Source: a virus. From it: DNA of 24,675 nt. The notes below the pieces were generated by a model. That model made no database searches. It was not told the DNA's origin and saw only the letters and a list, made by a program, of their open reading frames with translations. Numbering within the stretch: the stretch's first letter is position 1; the number at the start of each line of letters is the position of its first letter. The stretch is taken from positions 1 through 24,675 of IMG/VR virus record IMGVR_UViG_3300009285_001679; one strand, written 5' to 3'. Made by a program: the position numbers and the translations under genes. Of this stretch, positions 16,801 through 23,989 are shown piece after piece.

Positions 16801-17836
16801 CAATATACTCTTCTACTGTTCCTGGTTTCAAGTCTTGAATAATATGTTCTTTTGCAGTCTTCCCTGTTTCTATTTTAATCACTTCGTTTGCCGACTTAAC
16901 TTTTGTCTCGAGTTTTTCTATTCCTGGCTTGATATCATAAATTGGCCTTTCAAGCTGTGTCCCCTCTCTTAAATTAACAGTTTCAAATGTTCTTTGTTTT
17001 ACATCTTGAGTAGTCCGAGTTTCTAGTGCCTCTCTTATTGTTTGATCTTTGATCTTGCTCGTAGTTTCTTTAAACTCATTCCCTACTTCATTGATAGTTT
17101 TTGAGAGTGCTTTGTCTTTTATTAAACCAAATGCCTTAGAGGCTGCCTTAAAAACTCCAAGAGCTATTATGTCGTTTCGCAATTGCTCAAGACGACTTCC
17201 TTCTTCGTGTAAAATCTGTCCAGTACCCAAAAATCCAACTGCATCAGAAATAGCAGGAATATACTTAGCAACCTTTGGAGCAAGATTTAGTGCCTCAAGG
17301 CCAACTTTAGTTGTCTTAGCCATGCCTGAGTAAGGAACCATCCATCCTAAGAACTCACCAACTTGTTTGGCTTTTTCCTCTTCAGGAGTTTGTGGCTTAC
17401 TTTTTATACTTTCAAATTCTTTATTCTCAACCACCTCGCCAGAAAGAAATTTCTGCGAAGATTCTAGAGGTTTAATAACTGCTGTCTCATAAGCGCCCTT
17501 CAAAATCTCTTTTGGCTTCATAATGGTCTTTTCATAAGCGCCAATTGTTTCACCTATTTTATCAAGCGTATCAGTAACAGTAATTAATGGATTTTTTGCT
17601 GCCTTTTGAGCCTCCTCTTCAGCCTTTAGGTAGCCCTCTACTAATCCTTTAAACTTTTCTTGTCTTTGAGTTTCTTCTTGTATGATTTTATGCTTTTTGA
17701 CTATGTCCTGATAAGTAGATGGTCGAGCTTGTTGAAATTCTTCGTAATTCTTTTGCGCCAAAGCATCACTCAATTTTAATGGAGCGATCGGTGATTTATT
17801 TTTATATTTATTAACTATATCTTGATAAGTTGACAT
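13880..17836 (-). CDS. Polyvalent ejection-type protein, 1318 aa: ART-like, ParB-like, LPD-like, membrane and transglycosylase-like parts
   Basis: The start is taken as the ATG at 17836, four bases after the previous stop; an in-frame GTG at 17869 would overlap that gene. Residues 2-10 and 40-48 repeat STYQDIV. Residues about 155 to 245 hold membrane-seeking helices (VGFLGTGQILHEEGSRLEQL nearby). About 360 to 475 resemble an ADP-ribosyltransferase: LYRG (R399), TSWTYNKELA (S414) and EEEAEVI (E463, E465). About 495 to 555 resemble a ParB-like domain with IVNGKHRLVEMYQAGK. About 690 to 980 match a large-polyvalent-protein type segment: FSHIRYEDM, ETQSDL, and IPSGETAMKIEGLG. A hydrophobic stretch lies near 1160-1185. 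The C-terminus has QLESSGG (E1221) and LNAGVKYFQLMRERNP, like lytic transglycosylases. Such proteins are injected with phage DNA. The domain calls are by eye, and catalytic activity is not shown. Confidence 0.68.
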   Translation of the reverse strand: MSTYQDIVNKYKNKSPIAPLKLSDALAQKNYEEFQQARPSTYQDIVKKHKIIQEETQRQEKFKGLVEGYLKAEEEAQKAAKNPLITVTDTLDKIGETIGAYEKTIMKPKEILKGAYETAVIKPLESSQKFLSGEVVENKEFESIKSKPQTPEEEKAKQVGEFLGWMVPYSGMAKTTKVGLEALNLAPKVAKYIPAISDAVGFLGTGQILHEEGSRLEQLRNDIIALGVFKAASKAFGLIKDKALSKTINEVGNEFKETTSKIKDQTIREALETRTTQDVKQRTFETVNLREGTQLERPIYDIKPGIEKLETKVKSANEVIKIETGKTAKEHIIQDLKPGTVEEYIESKGIKLREKENDPIIELQKWTHAAQGEKPKINMGSIEKLGEEYKPKKTVTLYRGVEEGEALDFSRPTSWTYNKELAKEHTYGTGRVLARKFTPDEILLDSTELPSKIQRSAGFFEEEAEVIIKPERFSALMKELPSGAISKISIKEVNMSDEIIIALKDVSKKKTSYLRLPLLAEKMPNGKYDIVNGKHRLVEMYQAGKREFDVITDERLYRRLAAEEEKRLIRVSTHERTGTQGIKEYMRRPAKFRMAKAAGPKIFQGLSNLSTKLLEKFKGMLNEITEQQFREVLNRVEKEGIKKVEKDLIVSLAETQLKEKGKINLTQLAKDIEEQLLPLTPTEVKSPRWSNIGEDFIGDGKYGEIVYQSPIKTSAGDVHFMKRGTGNIEELTRVERQRLDVLVQKNISNTMTPQENAEWVQLVAKKQGGNDFPNYFSHIRYEDMADGKTRKILETQSDLMQKDNFALEKTPYKSVDYRGELHPELKKDAFPFAFYEKSREGLNLEDLDRLSKEFGLSKKDKPWLEEWLGKVREDTDKYKSGAIGLEKDKLTNIAKNELRIQQIIKIIDDLPEKVDETIKEKIRKQELQKLESYSSSDPLAQLRTFREEVKRAAKDGKNIILIPSGETAMKIEGLGDRTTWRQLYDDIETPAGMRPSGSGKLTPDKLEVGARISRDEPGFGNQPNYAEQDQWIITDVLGDGKFKANTKIEGRKLVDGKIYLGDVALGYNKIVDGKAYIGGRSETFDISGKIDTKHFVHKLNEEAIPREARKMGLQVEKVPNLNVPDKFNMTTRETVPGSWWKITNIKGEHKKPTFAFGHTNIATLLGGSAVTGAGVIASSLFAPLFVPSKTTYQTKTTYQKEEEQKQITSPEVLKTTLMQLESSGGTDKTSADEGEIKWLIGLTNIAIKELKRVGLIDDSFDKNDREDVLNAGVKYFQLMRERNPNLSDAEIYVDKYWTQTKSEEQRQKRINDFNELVN

Positions 17837-17840
17837 GTTT

Positions 17841-19193
17841 TTATCCAATCTCATTATTTGCAGTTCCACTTGTTTTGCCTATTCCATATTTCCTGCGATC
17901 TTCTGGACTTAAATAATCAGAGAAGCTATCATCAAAATCTGCAGAAGTTCCTTGATTATTTTGAATATAAAGATTCTTGATATCCCTATATACATTTATA
18001 TCAACAAATCCACCTCCTCCAATAAGTTCACTTAGTGCACCCGCTGCTTCTGCGTCATTTGCATGCCCGCCGCCTTTACCTGCTAAAAACTGAGCGTAGG
18101 TTTTCCCGGTTCCAGCTTGACCTCCAGCAAGACTCCATTCTTGATAAGACGAAGGAGCTTCGTTTGGTTTTGATTTTGCAATCTTTCCAGCTGAAACCTG
18201 ATTTACAATATTCCCTACCTCATCATAAGTAGTAAGTGTAACCTCGCCTGTTGCAGCATTAGTGGATTGAATAACCTTATAACCCTCTGTTGCTGACTTC
18301 ATTCCTTGAATGGTAAACTCTTGCCCAGTATTTGGATCTGTAATTGTTTGAGTTTCTCCTTCTGGCAACTCTTTGGCAATTGCGATTAGATCAGAACTCT
18401 TAAAGAATGGATCTGGTGTAGCGATTCCTGTATAGACCGTTCCATTGGGCGAAGTATAAGTTTCTCCAGCTGGGAGCTTCGAGATAACATTAAAGTAATT
18501 CTCGTCTTGTTGGATTTTTGCATTTTCTTTCTGAATGTTTAATTGCTCAAGGTCAATACCAATACCTAGAATCTTCAAAGCTCTATCATATAGCTTATCA
18601 TTAATCTTATCTCTTTTTTCTTCTTCAATCCTCAAAGACTCATTGGTTAATTTAATGCTTTCAACATCAAGCATTGCAAGGGCTTGCTCTTTTTTCTTTT
18701 CTAATGTTTTAATTCTATCGTCTATGTCTTTTTTAACAGAAGAAATATATCCAGCAGAAGCAGTATCAAGCCCTAGGTCGCCACCAGCAAATCTTGCTGT
18801 TTGAGCCGTAGCAACTCCAAGTTCTTTCTTACCCTTTTCTGTTTCTTGGCCTATTGCTTCTCCATACTGACTTTCTATGAGACGTCTTGATGCAGCTTCT
18901 TGTTCTTCGATGTTCTTCCGGATTTGTTCTTCCATATTAACAGAAGTAGAAAGTCCAGAAGATTGAGAAGACATAAAATTATTGATCCAAGCGTTCGGGT
19001 CAGAAAGAAAATTTGGACTATTGCCAAGATTAGTATTAGGAGAAGCTGGCGCTCCAAGAGTTGCAGGAGTTATTGCGGAAGTCGCTGGCAGAGGCGCTCC
19101 TCCACCAGTAAAAATATTACCAGAAGCATCAAGAATATTTCCTTGATTGTCAATATTTACGACTTGTCCATTAGGAAGAGTTGTTGTTGGCAT
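17841..19193 (-). CDS. Coiled-coil internal virion / ejection protein candidate, 450 aa
   Basis: The N-terminal 90 residues are Pro/Ala/Ser/Gly-rich and low complexity. A long coiled coil spans about 90 to 240 (EEQIRKNIEEQEAASRRLIE, then TLEKKKEQALAMLDVESIKL, and DLEQLNIQKENAKIQQDENY). A beta region follows, with two related hairpins around LPAGETYTSPNGTVYTG and LPEGETQTITDPNTGQEF. Near the end is SSYQEWSLAGGQAGTGKTYA; its GTGKT resembles a P-loop only by chance, since no ATPase core surrounds it. Ala-rich segments sit before the Gly-rich GKGGGHAN. Its place between the fibre-like protein and the 1318-aa ejection protein, and its coiled-coil build, suggest an internal virion or DNA-ejection protein. 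The family is not recognised with certainty. Confidence 0.6.
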   Translation of the reverse strand: MPTTTLPNGQVVNIDNQGNILDASGNIFTGGGAPLPATSAITPATLGAPASPNTNLGNSPNFLSDPNAWINNFMSSQSSGLSTSVNMEEQIRKNIEEQEAASRRLIESQYGEAIGQETEKGKKELGVATAQTARFAGGDLGLDTASAGYISSVKKDIDDRIKTLEKKKEQALAMLDVESIKLTNESLRIEEEKRDKINDKLYDRALKILGIGIDLEQLNIQKENAKIQQDENYFNVISKLPAGETYTSPNGTVYTGIATPDPFFKSSDLIAIAKELPEGETQTITDPNTGQEFTIQGMKSATEGYKVIQSTNAATGEVTLTTYDEVGNIVNQVSAGKIAKSKPNEAPSSYQEWSLAGGQAGTGKTYAQFLAGKGGGHANDAEAAGALSELIGGGGFVDINVYRDIKNLYIQNNQGTSADFDDSFSDYLSPEDRRKYGIGKTSGTANNEIG

Positions 19194-19208
19194 AGTTTTG
19201 ATTATTTA

Positions 19209-20753
19209 TTATTTGCATACTTTATAAGTGTAAAATCTATTAGTTCCAGTCGTCCCGTTAGTCGTCCAATTAAGAGTAAAAGTTGTAGCCGAGATAGCGG
19301 AAATGGAAGCTTGAGCAGAAACTACATCAGAAGTATTAGTCAAAGTAATAATTGAAGAGGTGCTTTGAGCGACCACCGAAGCCGCGTCAGCGTTGCTATG
19401 AGAAGAATAAGTGCAGTTATTGGCTGAAGTAGAAGTAGCATAGCCAAAAGATTGAGCCATTGCTTCTGCTCCACCGCCAGTCATGGCTGTAATTTCAATT
19501 AAAGTCGGCGCCACTCCCAAGCCGTGCGAGATAACTTGCGCGGCAACAACATTTTCCAACATATAATTCATCCCCCCAATACAATCTGTCGCGTGATAGT
19601 GCAGAGCTGAAGCATTAGAAGTAGCTCCAGTAGTAAGAGTATTGAGGTTTGTTGCTGTTACAGTAGAAGTTGCTATTCCATCTAGAATGTTTAGTTCGTT
19701 CCCATCAACATTTAAAACATAGCCCCTAAGATAAAAATTCCCAGCCTCAGCACTGATTGATAATTTAGATAAAGTCGAAGTTCCAGTGAATGAATGAACA
19801 CCAGTCCAACTTACAATAGCAGTTGAAGTCGCTAGGCTCACAATAGATGAAGTGATGTCTATCCCAGCTCCAGCAGTATAAGTTGAGGCACCATTCGAAA
19901 TAGCAGAAGAACTCAGACCATCATTTGAATAAGACCAGATATTATTTCCCTCATCATACATCAAGTATGGTTTGTTGGTCTCGCCATTATTCGCATAGAT
20001 AACTTTATTATAAGTTGTATTTCCTCCTCCTATTTTAATTTGCGAAGCTGCTGTTGTTGAGGCAAAGCTCCAAGTCCCATAAATTGTCTCATCATCATCA
20101 TTTGCAGTATATTGAGTCTTTAACCAGGCATCATCATTTGAAATAATAACTGTTTCTCCTGGAGAGTGAGCCTTTGCATTCCCAGATAAAGCAGAATTAG
20201 AATAAAAAGAATATCCTCTTGTACATCCTGTAAAAGATAAGGTCGAAACTCCAGTACAAGAAATTATCTCATCGGTTGATGCTCCAGGATTAATGTGAAA
20301 AGTTATAAAGTCGCCCACATCAGACGAAGTCAAAGTATGTCCATCCTTTGTTGTTAGAGTTGAAACATAGATTGTTTCAGTTGTCGATGCAGTTGCCGAT
20401 AAAGACCTTGATAGCGTTGTTTTAAAGTTTGAAGGTCTTTGTCCTGAGTCAGCACCAAAGGTTGTGTAAGGATTTTCTACTTCTTTGTTAGAAAAAGCAT
20501 CCTCAAGTACAACCAAATAATCTCCTTTGGGATATCTCCCTTGAAGATATTTAAGCAGGGCAACATTTTGATTGTAGGTCCCGACATATTCTCCTACTCT
20601 TGAGACAATGCCTGCTTCAAGGGCAATTTTAGCCCTCTCAAGACGAGAAGGAAGTTGTCCTTGATAGAATTCCCAAAGCGTATTTGCTCCGAATGTGAAG
20701 CTTGGAATTAACAAGAAAGCAATTATTAATTGTGCTATGTATTTTTTCTTCAT
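19209..20753 (-). CDS. Signal-peptide-bearing tail fibre-like protein, 514 aa
   Basis: The N-terminus MKKKYIAQLIIAFLLIPSFT is a textbook Sec signal peptide, with cleavage probably near residue 23. A helical stretch follows (about 25 to 90), then Ser/Thr-rich beta sequence. Residues about 110 to 206 resemble an Ig-like or beta domain with ISCTGVSTLSFTGCTRGY. Later come a VSWTGVHSFTGTSTLSKLSI stalk and LTTGATSNASALHYH. The C-terminal 130 residues (VISHGLGVAPTLIEITAMTG and onwards) resemble fibre tips of the HGLG-x-APxxI type, with several Cys. It lies between the nozzle-like protein and the ejection genes, so a tail fibre is likely. An exported fibre is unusual for a virion protein assembled in the cytoplasm. 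It may instead be displayed on the host surface. Confidence 0.6.
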   Translation of the reverse strand: MKKKYIAQLIIAFLLIPSFTFGANTLWEFYQGQLPSRLERAKIALEAGIVSRVGEYVGTYNQNVALLKYLQGRYPKGDYLVVLEDAFSNKEVENPYTTFGADSGQRPSNFKTTLSRSLSATASTTETIYVSTLTTKDGHTLTSSDVGDFITFHINPGASTDEIISCTGVSTLSFTGCTRGYSFYSNSALSGNAKAHSPGETVIISNDDAWLKTQYTANDDDETIYGTWSFASTTAASQIKIGGGNTTYNKVIYANNGETNKPYLMYDEGNNIWSYSNDGLSSSAISNGASTYTAGAGIDITSSIVSLATSTAIVSWTGVHSFTGTSTLSKLSISAEAGNFYLRGYVLNVDGNELNILDGIATSTVTATNLNTLTTGATSNASALHYHATDCIGGMNYMLENVVAAQVISHGLGVAPTLIEITAMTGGGAEAMAQSFGYATSTSANNCTYSSHSNADAASVVAQSTSSIITLTNTSDVVSAQASISAISATTFTLNWTTNGTTGTNRFYTYKVCK

Positions 20754-20757
20754 AAGT

Positions 20758-22581
20758 TTATGTTATTTTAAATGCTTTTTTATATTTAGATGGTATTTTC
20801 ATTTGTGCGTCTTTGATATTGAAACAGCAGGATTCTATCTTCCATCTTGCTCCAGCTTCATCAGAATAAACCGTTAATTGTGCATCGATTGGATGATGCT
20901 TTTCTGGTAAAGTAAAAAATATCCGAAAATAGTTAAGCTCATTTATATCATCGAGTGTACCACCAATCGGCTCTGTTCCCATTTCGAACGCTCCCATAAC
21001 ATTGACAGTTGGATAAATAATATATTTTTGATCATTCGTTACTGATGGGTCAAAGGTTGCCTCAAGATGTGCAAGTGAGCCAAGATAGTTATATTCTAGT
21101 TGGAATGTAAGTTTCCCACTTAATGTCCAACCTGTTACAATGAGATAATCAAGATCTTTTTGCAAAACAGGACTTTCACCAAAGCGATATCTTTTCAAAG
21201 TGAACAAAGCCTTAAATGACGCATCTTGTGTTCCTTTTTGATATCCATCAAACGCTTTAAAACAATTTGGTTCAAAAGAACTTCCAAAATATAAGTCTCC
21301 ATTGTATCTGAACCAATCTCCCACTGTCCAATCAAGAATGCTTAATGATTTCTTTAATTGTTCGTCCGTACTCTTAATAAATTCAATCGCAACAACTCTA
21401 TCATTGTAAGCAGAATCTGAGTTCTTTTTAAAAGCAGTCAAGAAAACCTTTTCTTTTTCAAAATAAGTTGATCTAGCAGATGTGAACACTCCATCTTTTA
21501 GAGTTGGCCTGATATTGTCTGTAATATCCTCAAAGTCAAAATCTTCTTGGAGCTTTGAGAGTGAAATAGATTTCAATCCTCCTTTTTTTGTAACATAGAA
21601 AATGGTTTCTCCAATTGTTGTAGTTCCTTGATGATTAACTGCTCCAACTGAATCACCTCTACGAAGTTCTTTAGAAATTGAAATTCTCGTTGTCGCTGTT
21701 GGGTAATCTAGTTTATATAAGCGAACTAGATCATTTTTAAAAACTATACAATTCTCTTTTATAAATCCTATCGATGTAATAGACCCTTCGCCTTCAATAA
21801 AATCTCTAAATCCGGGAGCATCTGGAGTGTCAGCGGAAGTAAAATTTGAACCTACGCCAACTTGTGAATAATAAAGACGAACATTATCTGATCTTGCTCC
21901 CCAAATTCGTCCATCGCCAACTGAGAGAATATCAAACTTAGTGATTGCTGAATAAGTAGTATCATCTACTGCCTCAGCAACACCTTCGTTTGCATCAAAG
22001 GTTGGAAGCCCTGAAAGTCCAGTCAAGGTATTACCACTTGTCCCTGTATAGGCATATTCGACTCCATTAACTATAACTGTTCCTGTAGTAAACCCTTGAG
22101 TTGCTGCTACCTCATTCAAAGTAATCACAGTAGCGCTATTTGAGGCTACTGATCCTATAGCTTTTTTCCAAAAAGAATAATTCATTATACCGTTGCAGAA
22201 AAAGACTCCATCTTGTGTTGCAGTATTATAATCAGCAAATGCCATTGGCTTTGCAGTTGTTAGGTTTGGTAAAAGCGTCTCCCAATTTCCAGCGACTGAA
22301 TTATACCATTCTAAATGCGTATTTGTATCATCATCTCTAACCCTTAGAGGAATCTCTACTCCTAATGAAGTGAAAACTGTTTTTGATGATATAATTCTTC
22401 CTACACCAGTCAATTGATTAGCAAATTGAGAGTACTGCTTAAAAGGCGCAATGCCTCCAATATCAGAACAAGAACAATTTAAAATATTTGCCAAATAGAA
22501 ATCTGGAATCTGTGTAGCTGTCTTTGTGGTGTACATTCCAAGCCACTTGTCTATTATTTTGATGTTTGGTAATTCATTCAT
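20758..22581 (-). CDS. Tail nozzle / DNA-stabilisation-like protein, 607 aa
   Basis: Beta-propeller-like repeats with W/Y-rich blades are visible: VGDGRIWGARSDNVRLYYSQ, ITSIGFIKENCIVFKNDLVR, IFYVTKKGGLKSISLSKLQE and SILDWTVGDWFRYNGDLYFG. This pattern matches tail hub proteins that close the podovirus tail, such as P22 gp10 or T7 gp12. The SxxGxxxNF and ENCIVFKN-type blade is the main clue. Residues about 141 to 208 are an inserted beta domain with YAYTGTSGNTLTGLSGLP, related to a segment of the next gene. The size suits the family. It directly follows the adaptor-like gene (overlapping TAATG), the order known from podoviruses. No signal peptide is seen. The AT-rich leader has no SD. Confidence 0.72.
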   Translation of the reverse strand: MNELPNIKIIDKWLGMYTTKTATQIPDFYLANILNCSCSDIGGIAPFKQYSQFANQLTGVGRIISSKTVFTSLGVEIPLRVRDDDTNTHLEWYNSVAGNWETLLPNLTTAKPMAFADYNTATQDGVFFCNGIMNYSFWKKAIGSVASNSATVITLNEVAATQGFTTGTVIVNGVEYAYTGTSGNTLTGLSGLPTFDANEGVAEAVDDTTYSAITKFDILSVGDGRIWGARSDNVRLYYSQVGVGSNFTSADTPDAPGFRDFIEGEGSITSIGFIKENCIVFKNDLVRLYKLDYPTATTRISISKELRRGDSVGAVNHQGTTTIGETIFYVTKKGGLKSISLSKLQEDFDFEDITDNIRPTLKDGVFTSARSTYFEKEKVFLTAFKKNSDSAYNDRVVAIEFIKSTDEQLKKSLSILDWTVGDWFRYNGDLYFGSSFEPNCFKAFDGYQKGTQDASFKALFTLKRYRFGESPVLQKDLDYLIVTGWTLSGKLTFQLEYNYLGSLAHLEATFDPSVTNDQKYIIYPTVNVMGAFEMGTEPIGGTLDDINELNYFRIFFTLPEKHHPIDAQLTVYSDEAGARWKIESCCFNIKDAQMKIPSKYKKAFKIT

Positions 22582-23540
22582 TAGTTTTCGTTTGTTTTAC
22601 TAGAACCTCGAAACCACTCTGATCTTGTTGTTAGTCTTTCAACTGGTTTAATCTGATAGACTCCGATTGAGGCAATCATTCCTTTCAGCTTAACTCTTCC
22701 CTCTGATAAGATTCTCATTCTTTCAGGATCATCGTATCCTTTTTTTTGTCCCACTAGCTCAGCCGTACTTAAGGTGATCACTACATCAATGAATCGGTCT
22801 GGCATTAATAGTGTATCATCATCACTTTCTCCATCAAAATAGGTCCTACGAGTCGAGCCGCCATCATCAAGAACCATATTTGAACTATAGAATACTAGGT
22901 TCGTATTCTCTTCTGTATCATGATTAATGACTAAAACTTGTGTTCCATTGATATACTCAATAGTAAACATTGACTCTCCACTTGATGAAATATATTTTTT
23001 CCTTTCAAAGTATTGTGGATCAACATAAGAAAAGAAAATATCATGATCCTCTGCTAGTCTCAGTATAACTGGAAACTTTAAACTCCACGAAGAATTTATC
23101 TTATAATTTAGACTCTTTATTATATAGGCATCATCCTCTGTAAAAGTGTTATCTGTCCCATTCTTTAAAGAAGTAGTAGTAAGAGCTGTTTCTGAATCAA
23201 TGGAAACAACCCTAGCTATCGAACCATCGGTAGTATTTTCTATATCGTCTCCAATAGCGACACCATCAGTCACAAAAGTAGCCGAAGAATCAGTTAAAGT
23301 AGTCGTTCCTGTTGTTGTTATTGTTCCTGTAATTTCATTATCAAATGCTATGTCTTGGTATTCTCTTTGAAAATCATAGCCAACTTGAGGATGGTCTTTT
23401 TCTCCAACATCACCAGAGTCAATTTGACTTAAAGCGGTATTAATTGCTCTTAGAACCTGATCTGGATTATCAGAAGAAAATTCAGAGTCCCTCAGCTTGT
23501 CGTTGACTAGATTTTTAATATCTGTTAATTTTTTTGACAT
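22581..23540 (-). CDS. Tail adaptor / head-completion-like protein, 319 aa
   Basis: The N-terminal helix-rich part (TDIKNLVNDKLRDSEFSSDN, VLRAINTALSQIDS) and the C-terminal helical end (RFIDVVITLSTAELVGQKKG) frame a beta core. This arrangement is like the ring proteins between portal and nozzle (P22 gp4 / T7 gp11 group). Residues about 70 to 141 are an inserted beta domain reading GTITTTGTTTLTDSSATFV then GSIARVVSIDSETALTT, a pattern common in phage tail and fibre proteins. It overlaps the start of the nozzle-like gene, as expected if both join the same tail hub. A promoter just upstream leaves a leader of about 6 bases. The assignment is by context and helical pattern. Confidence 0.6.
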   Translation of the reverse strand: MSKKLTDIKNLVNDKLRDSEFSSDNPDQVLRAINTALSQIDSGDVGEKDHPQVGYDFQREYQDIAFDNEITGTITTTGTTTLTDSSATFVTDGVAIGDDIENTTDGSIARVVSIDSETALTTTSLKNGTDNTFTEDDAYIIKSLNYKINSSWSLKFPVILRLAEDHDIFFSYVDPQYFERKKYISSSGESMFTIEYINGTQVLVINHDTEENTNLVFYSSNMVLDDGGSTRRTYFDGESDDDTLLMPDRFIDVVITLSTAELVGQKKGYDDPERMRILSEGRVKLKGMIASIGVYQIKPVERLTTRSEWFRGSSKTNEN

Positions 23541-23544
23541 AGAT

Positions 23545-23649
23545 TTATTTTAATGATAGATAAATATTATAAGCTATCCAACTCCAGAATAATACCGGAG
23601 CTAAAATATAAATTACTACAATGGCAATAATATCCCGATTGTGATACAT
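23545..23649 (-). CDS. 34-aa single-membrane-span microprotein
   Basis: ATG at 23649 encodes MYHNRDIIAIVVIYILAPVL followed by FWSWIAYNIYLSLK, one hydrophobic span with charged ends. It overlaps the 3' end of the other tiny membrane ORF by 34 bases in another frame. The promoter for the adaptor-like gene lies inside it. It could be a holin-like, spanin-like or lysis accessory peptide, but no homology supports that. There is no SD, and the ORF is short enough to be chance. Confidence 0.4.
   Translation of the reverse strand: MYHNRDIIAIVVIYILAPVLFWSWIAYNIYLSLK
23553..23581 (-). promoter_or_regulatory. Promoter for the tail genes, matching the one at 7981-8009
   Basis: On the minus strand TTGGAT (23581-23576), a 17-bp spacer and TATCAT (23558-23553) precede the ATG at 23540, which lies 12 bases after the -10. 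The 14 bases TATCATTAAAATAA differ at one position from TATAATTAAAATAA at the other promoter, with equal spacing, which raises confidence. Taken alone, the -35 is weak. Confidence 0.6.
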
Positions 23650-23729
23650 ATGGTTAAAAAGATTATAGCCATGGCCCAACCTAACATAAATTCCTTAAAG
23701 ATTTTTGAAAAGATAAATCCATCTTTCAT
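23616..23729 (-). CDS. 37-aa single-membrane-span microprotein
   Basis: ATG at 23729 encodes MKDGFIFSKIFKEFMLGWAM followed by AIIFLTICITIGILLPL and a TAG. A charged N-terminus precedes one long hydrophobic segment, as in small holin-like or membrane regulatory peptides. It is the first phage-side ORF after the GC-rich hairpin and overlaps the next membrane microprotein in another frame. No SD is present and the function is unknown. Shape and location alone support it. Confidence 0.45.
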   Translation of the reverse strand: MKDGFIFSKIFKEFMLGWAMAIIFLTICITIGILLPL

Positions 23730-23736
23730 AGATTGT

Positions 23737-23757
23737 GGGGCGTTTAAGGCACGCCCC
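23737..23757 (-). terminator. GC-rich hairpin at the GC transition, without a T tract
   Basis: GGGGCGT and ACGCCCC form a perfect 7-bp stem around the loop GCCTTAA just after the stop of the zinc-ribbon gene at 23771. That loop can also pair with TAAGGC located upstream, so an H-type pseudoknot topology is possible, though the linking bases are very few. No run of T follows in either direction, so it is not a standard intrinsic terminator. It may be a Rho-dependent or 3'-end stabilising structure. Confidence 0.4.
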
Positions 23758-23770
23758 GAGCCTTAGGAGG

Positions 23771-23989
23771 TTAAACATAATAGCAGATGAGCATCATCTG
23801 GTTGCGGCAGGATTTGTTAGAGCAATGCCCGTAAATCGCCTTGAGCCAGCGCGGACTGCCCCGCCGAAAGATATCTACTAAGATATCCTGTCGGCAGACC
23901 TCGCAGGTCTCGTGCCAGTTTTCCATAAACCATTCCAGCGAATTGCCTGTTTGAGACGGGCTTCTAAACGGTCTACGTTTTTTTCCCAT
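23771..23989 (-). CDS. Cys-rich zinc-ribbon-like protein, 72 aa
   Basis: A short basic protein (MGKKRRPFRSPSQTGNSLEW) with a Cys set CEVC near residue 33 and CSNKSC near 55, followed by another Cys near the end. Spacing and number suggest one zinc-binding ribbon. The start ATG at 23989 has GAGGAAG at normal SD spacing, unlike the phage genes. It overlaps the 3' end of the upstream zinc-ribbon gene. It is GC-richer than the phage part. Function is unknown; a nucleic-acid-binding or regulatory role would fit, as would a small accessory gene of the element. Confidence 0.6.
   Translation of the reverse strand: MGKKRRPFRSPSQTGNSLEWFMENWHETCEVCRQDILVDIFRRGSPRWLKAIYGHCSNKSCRNQMMLICYYV

Noticed and set aside
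18000-18140. P-loop-like GTGKT in the 450-aa protein
   Set aside because: It sits in a Gly-rich beta/coil region without a Walker B or ATPase fold, so the match is likely accidental.
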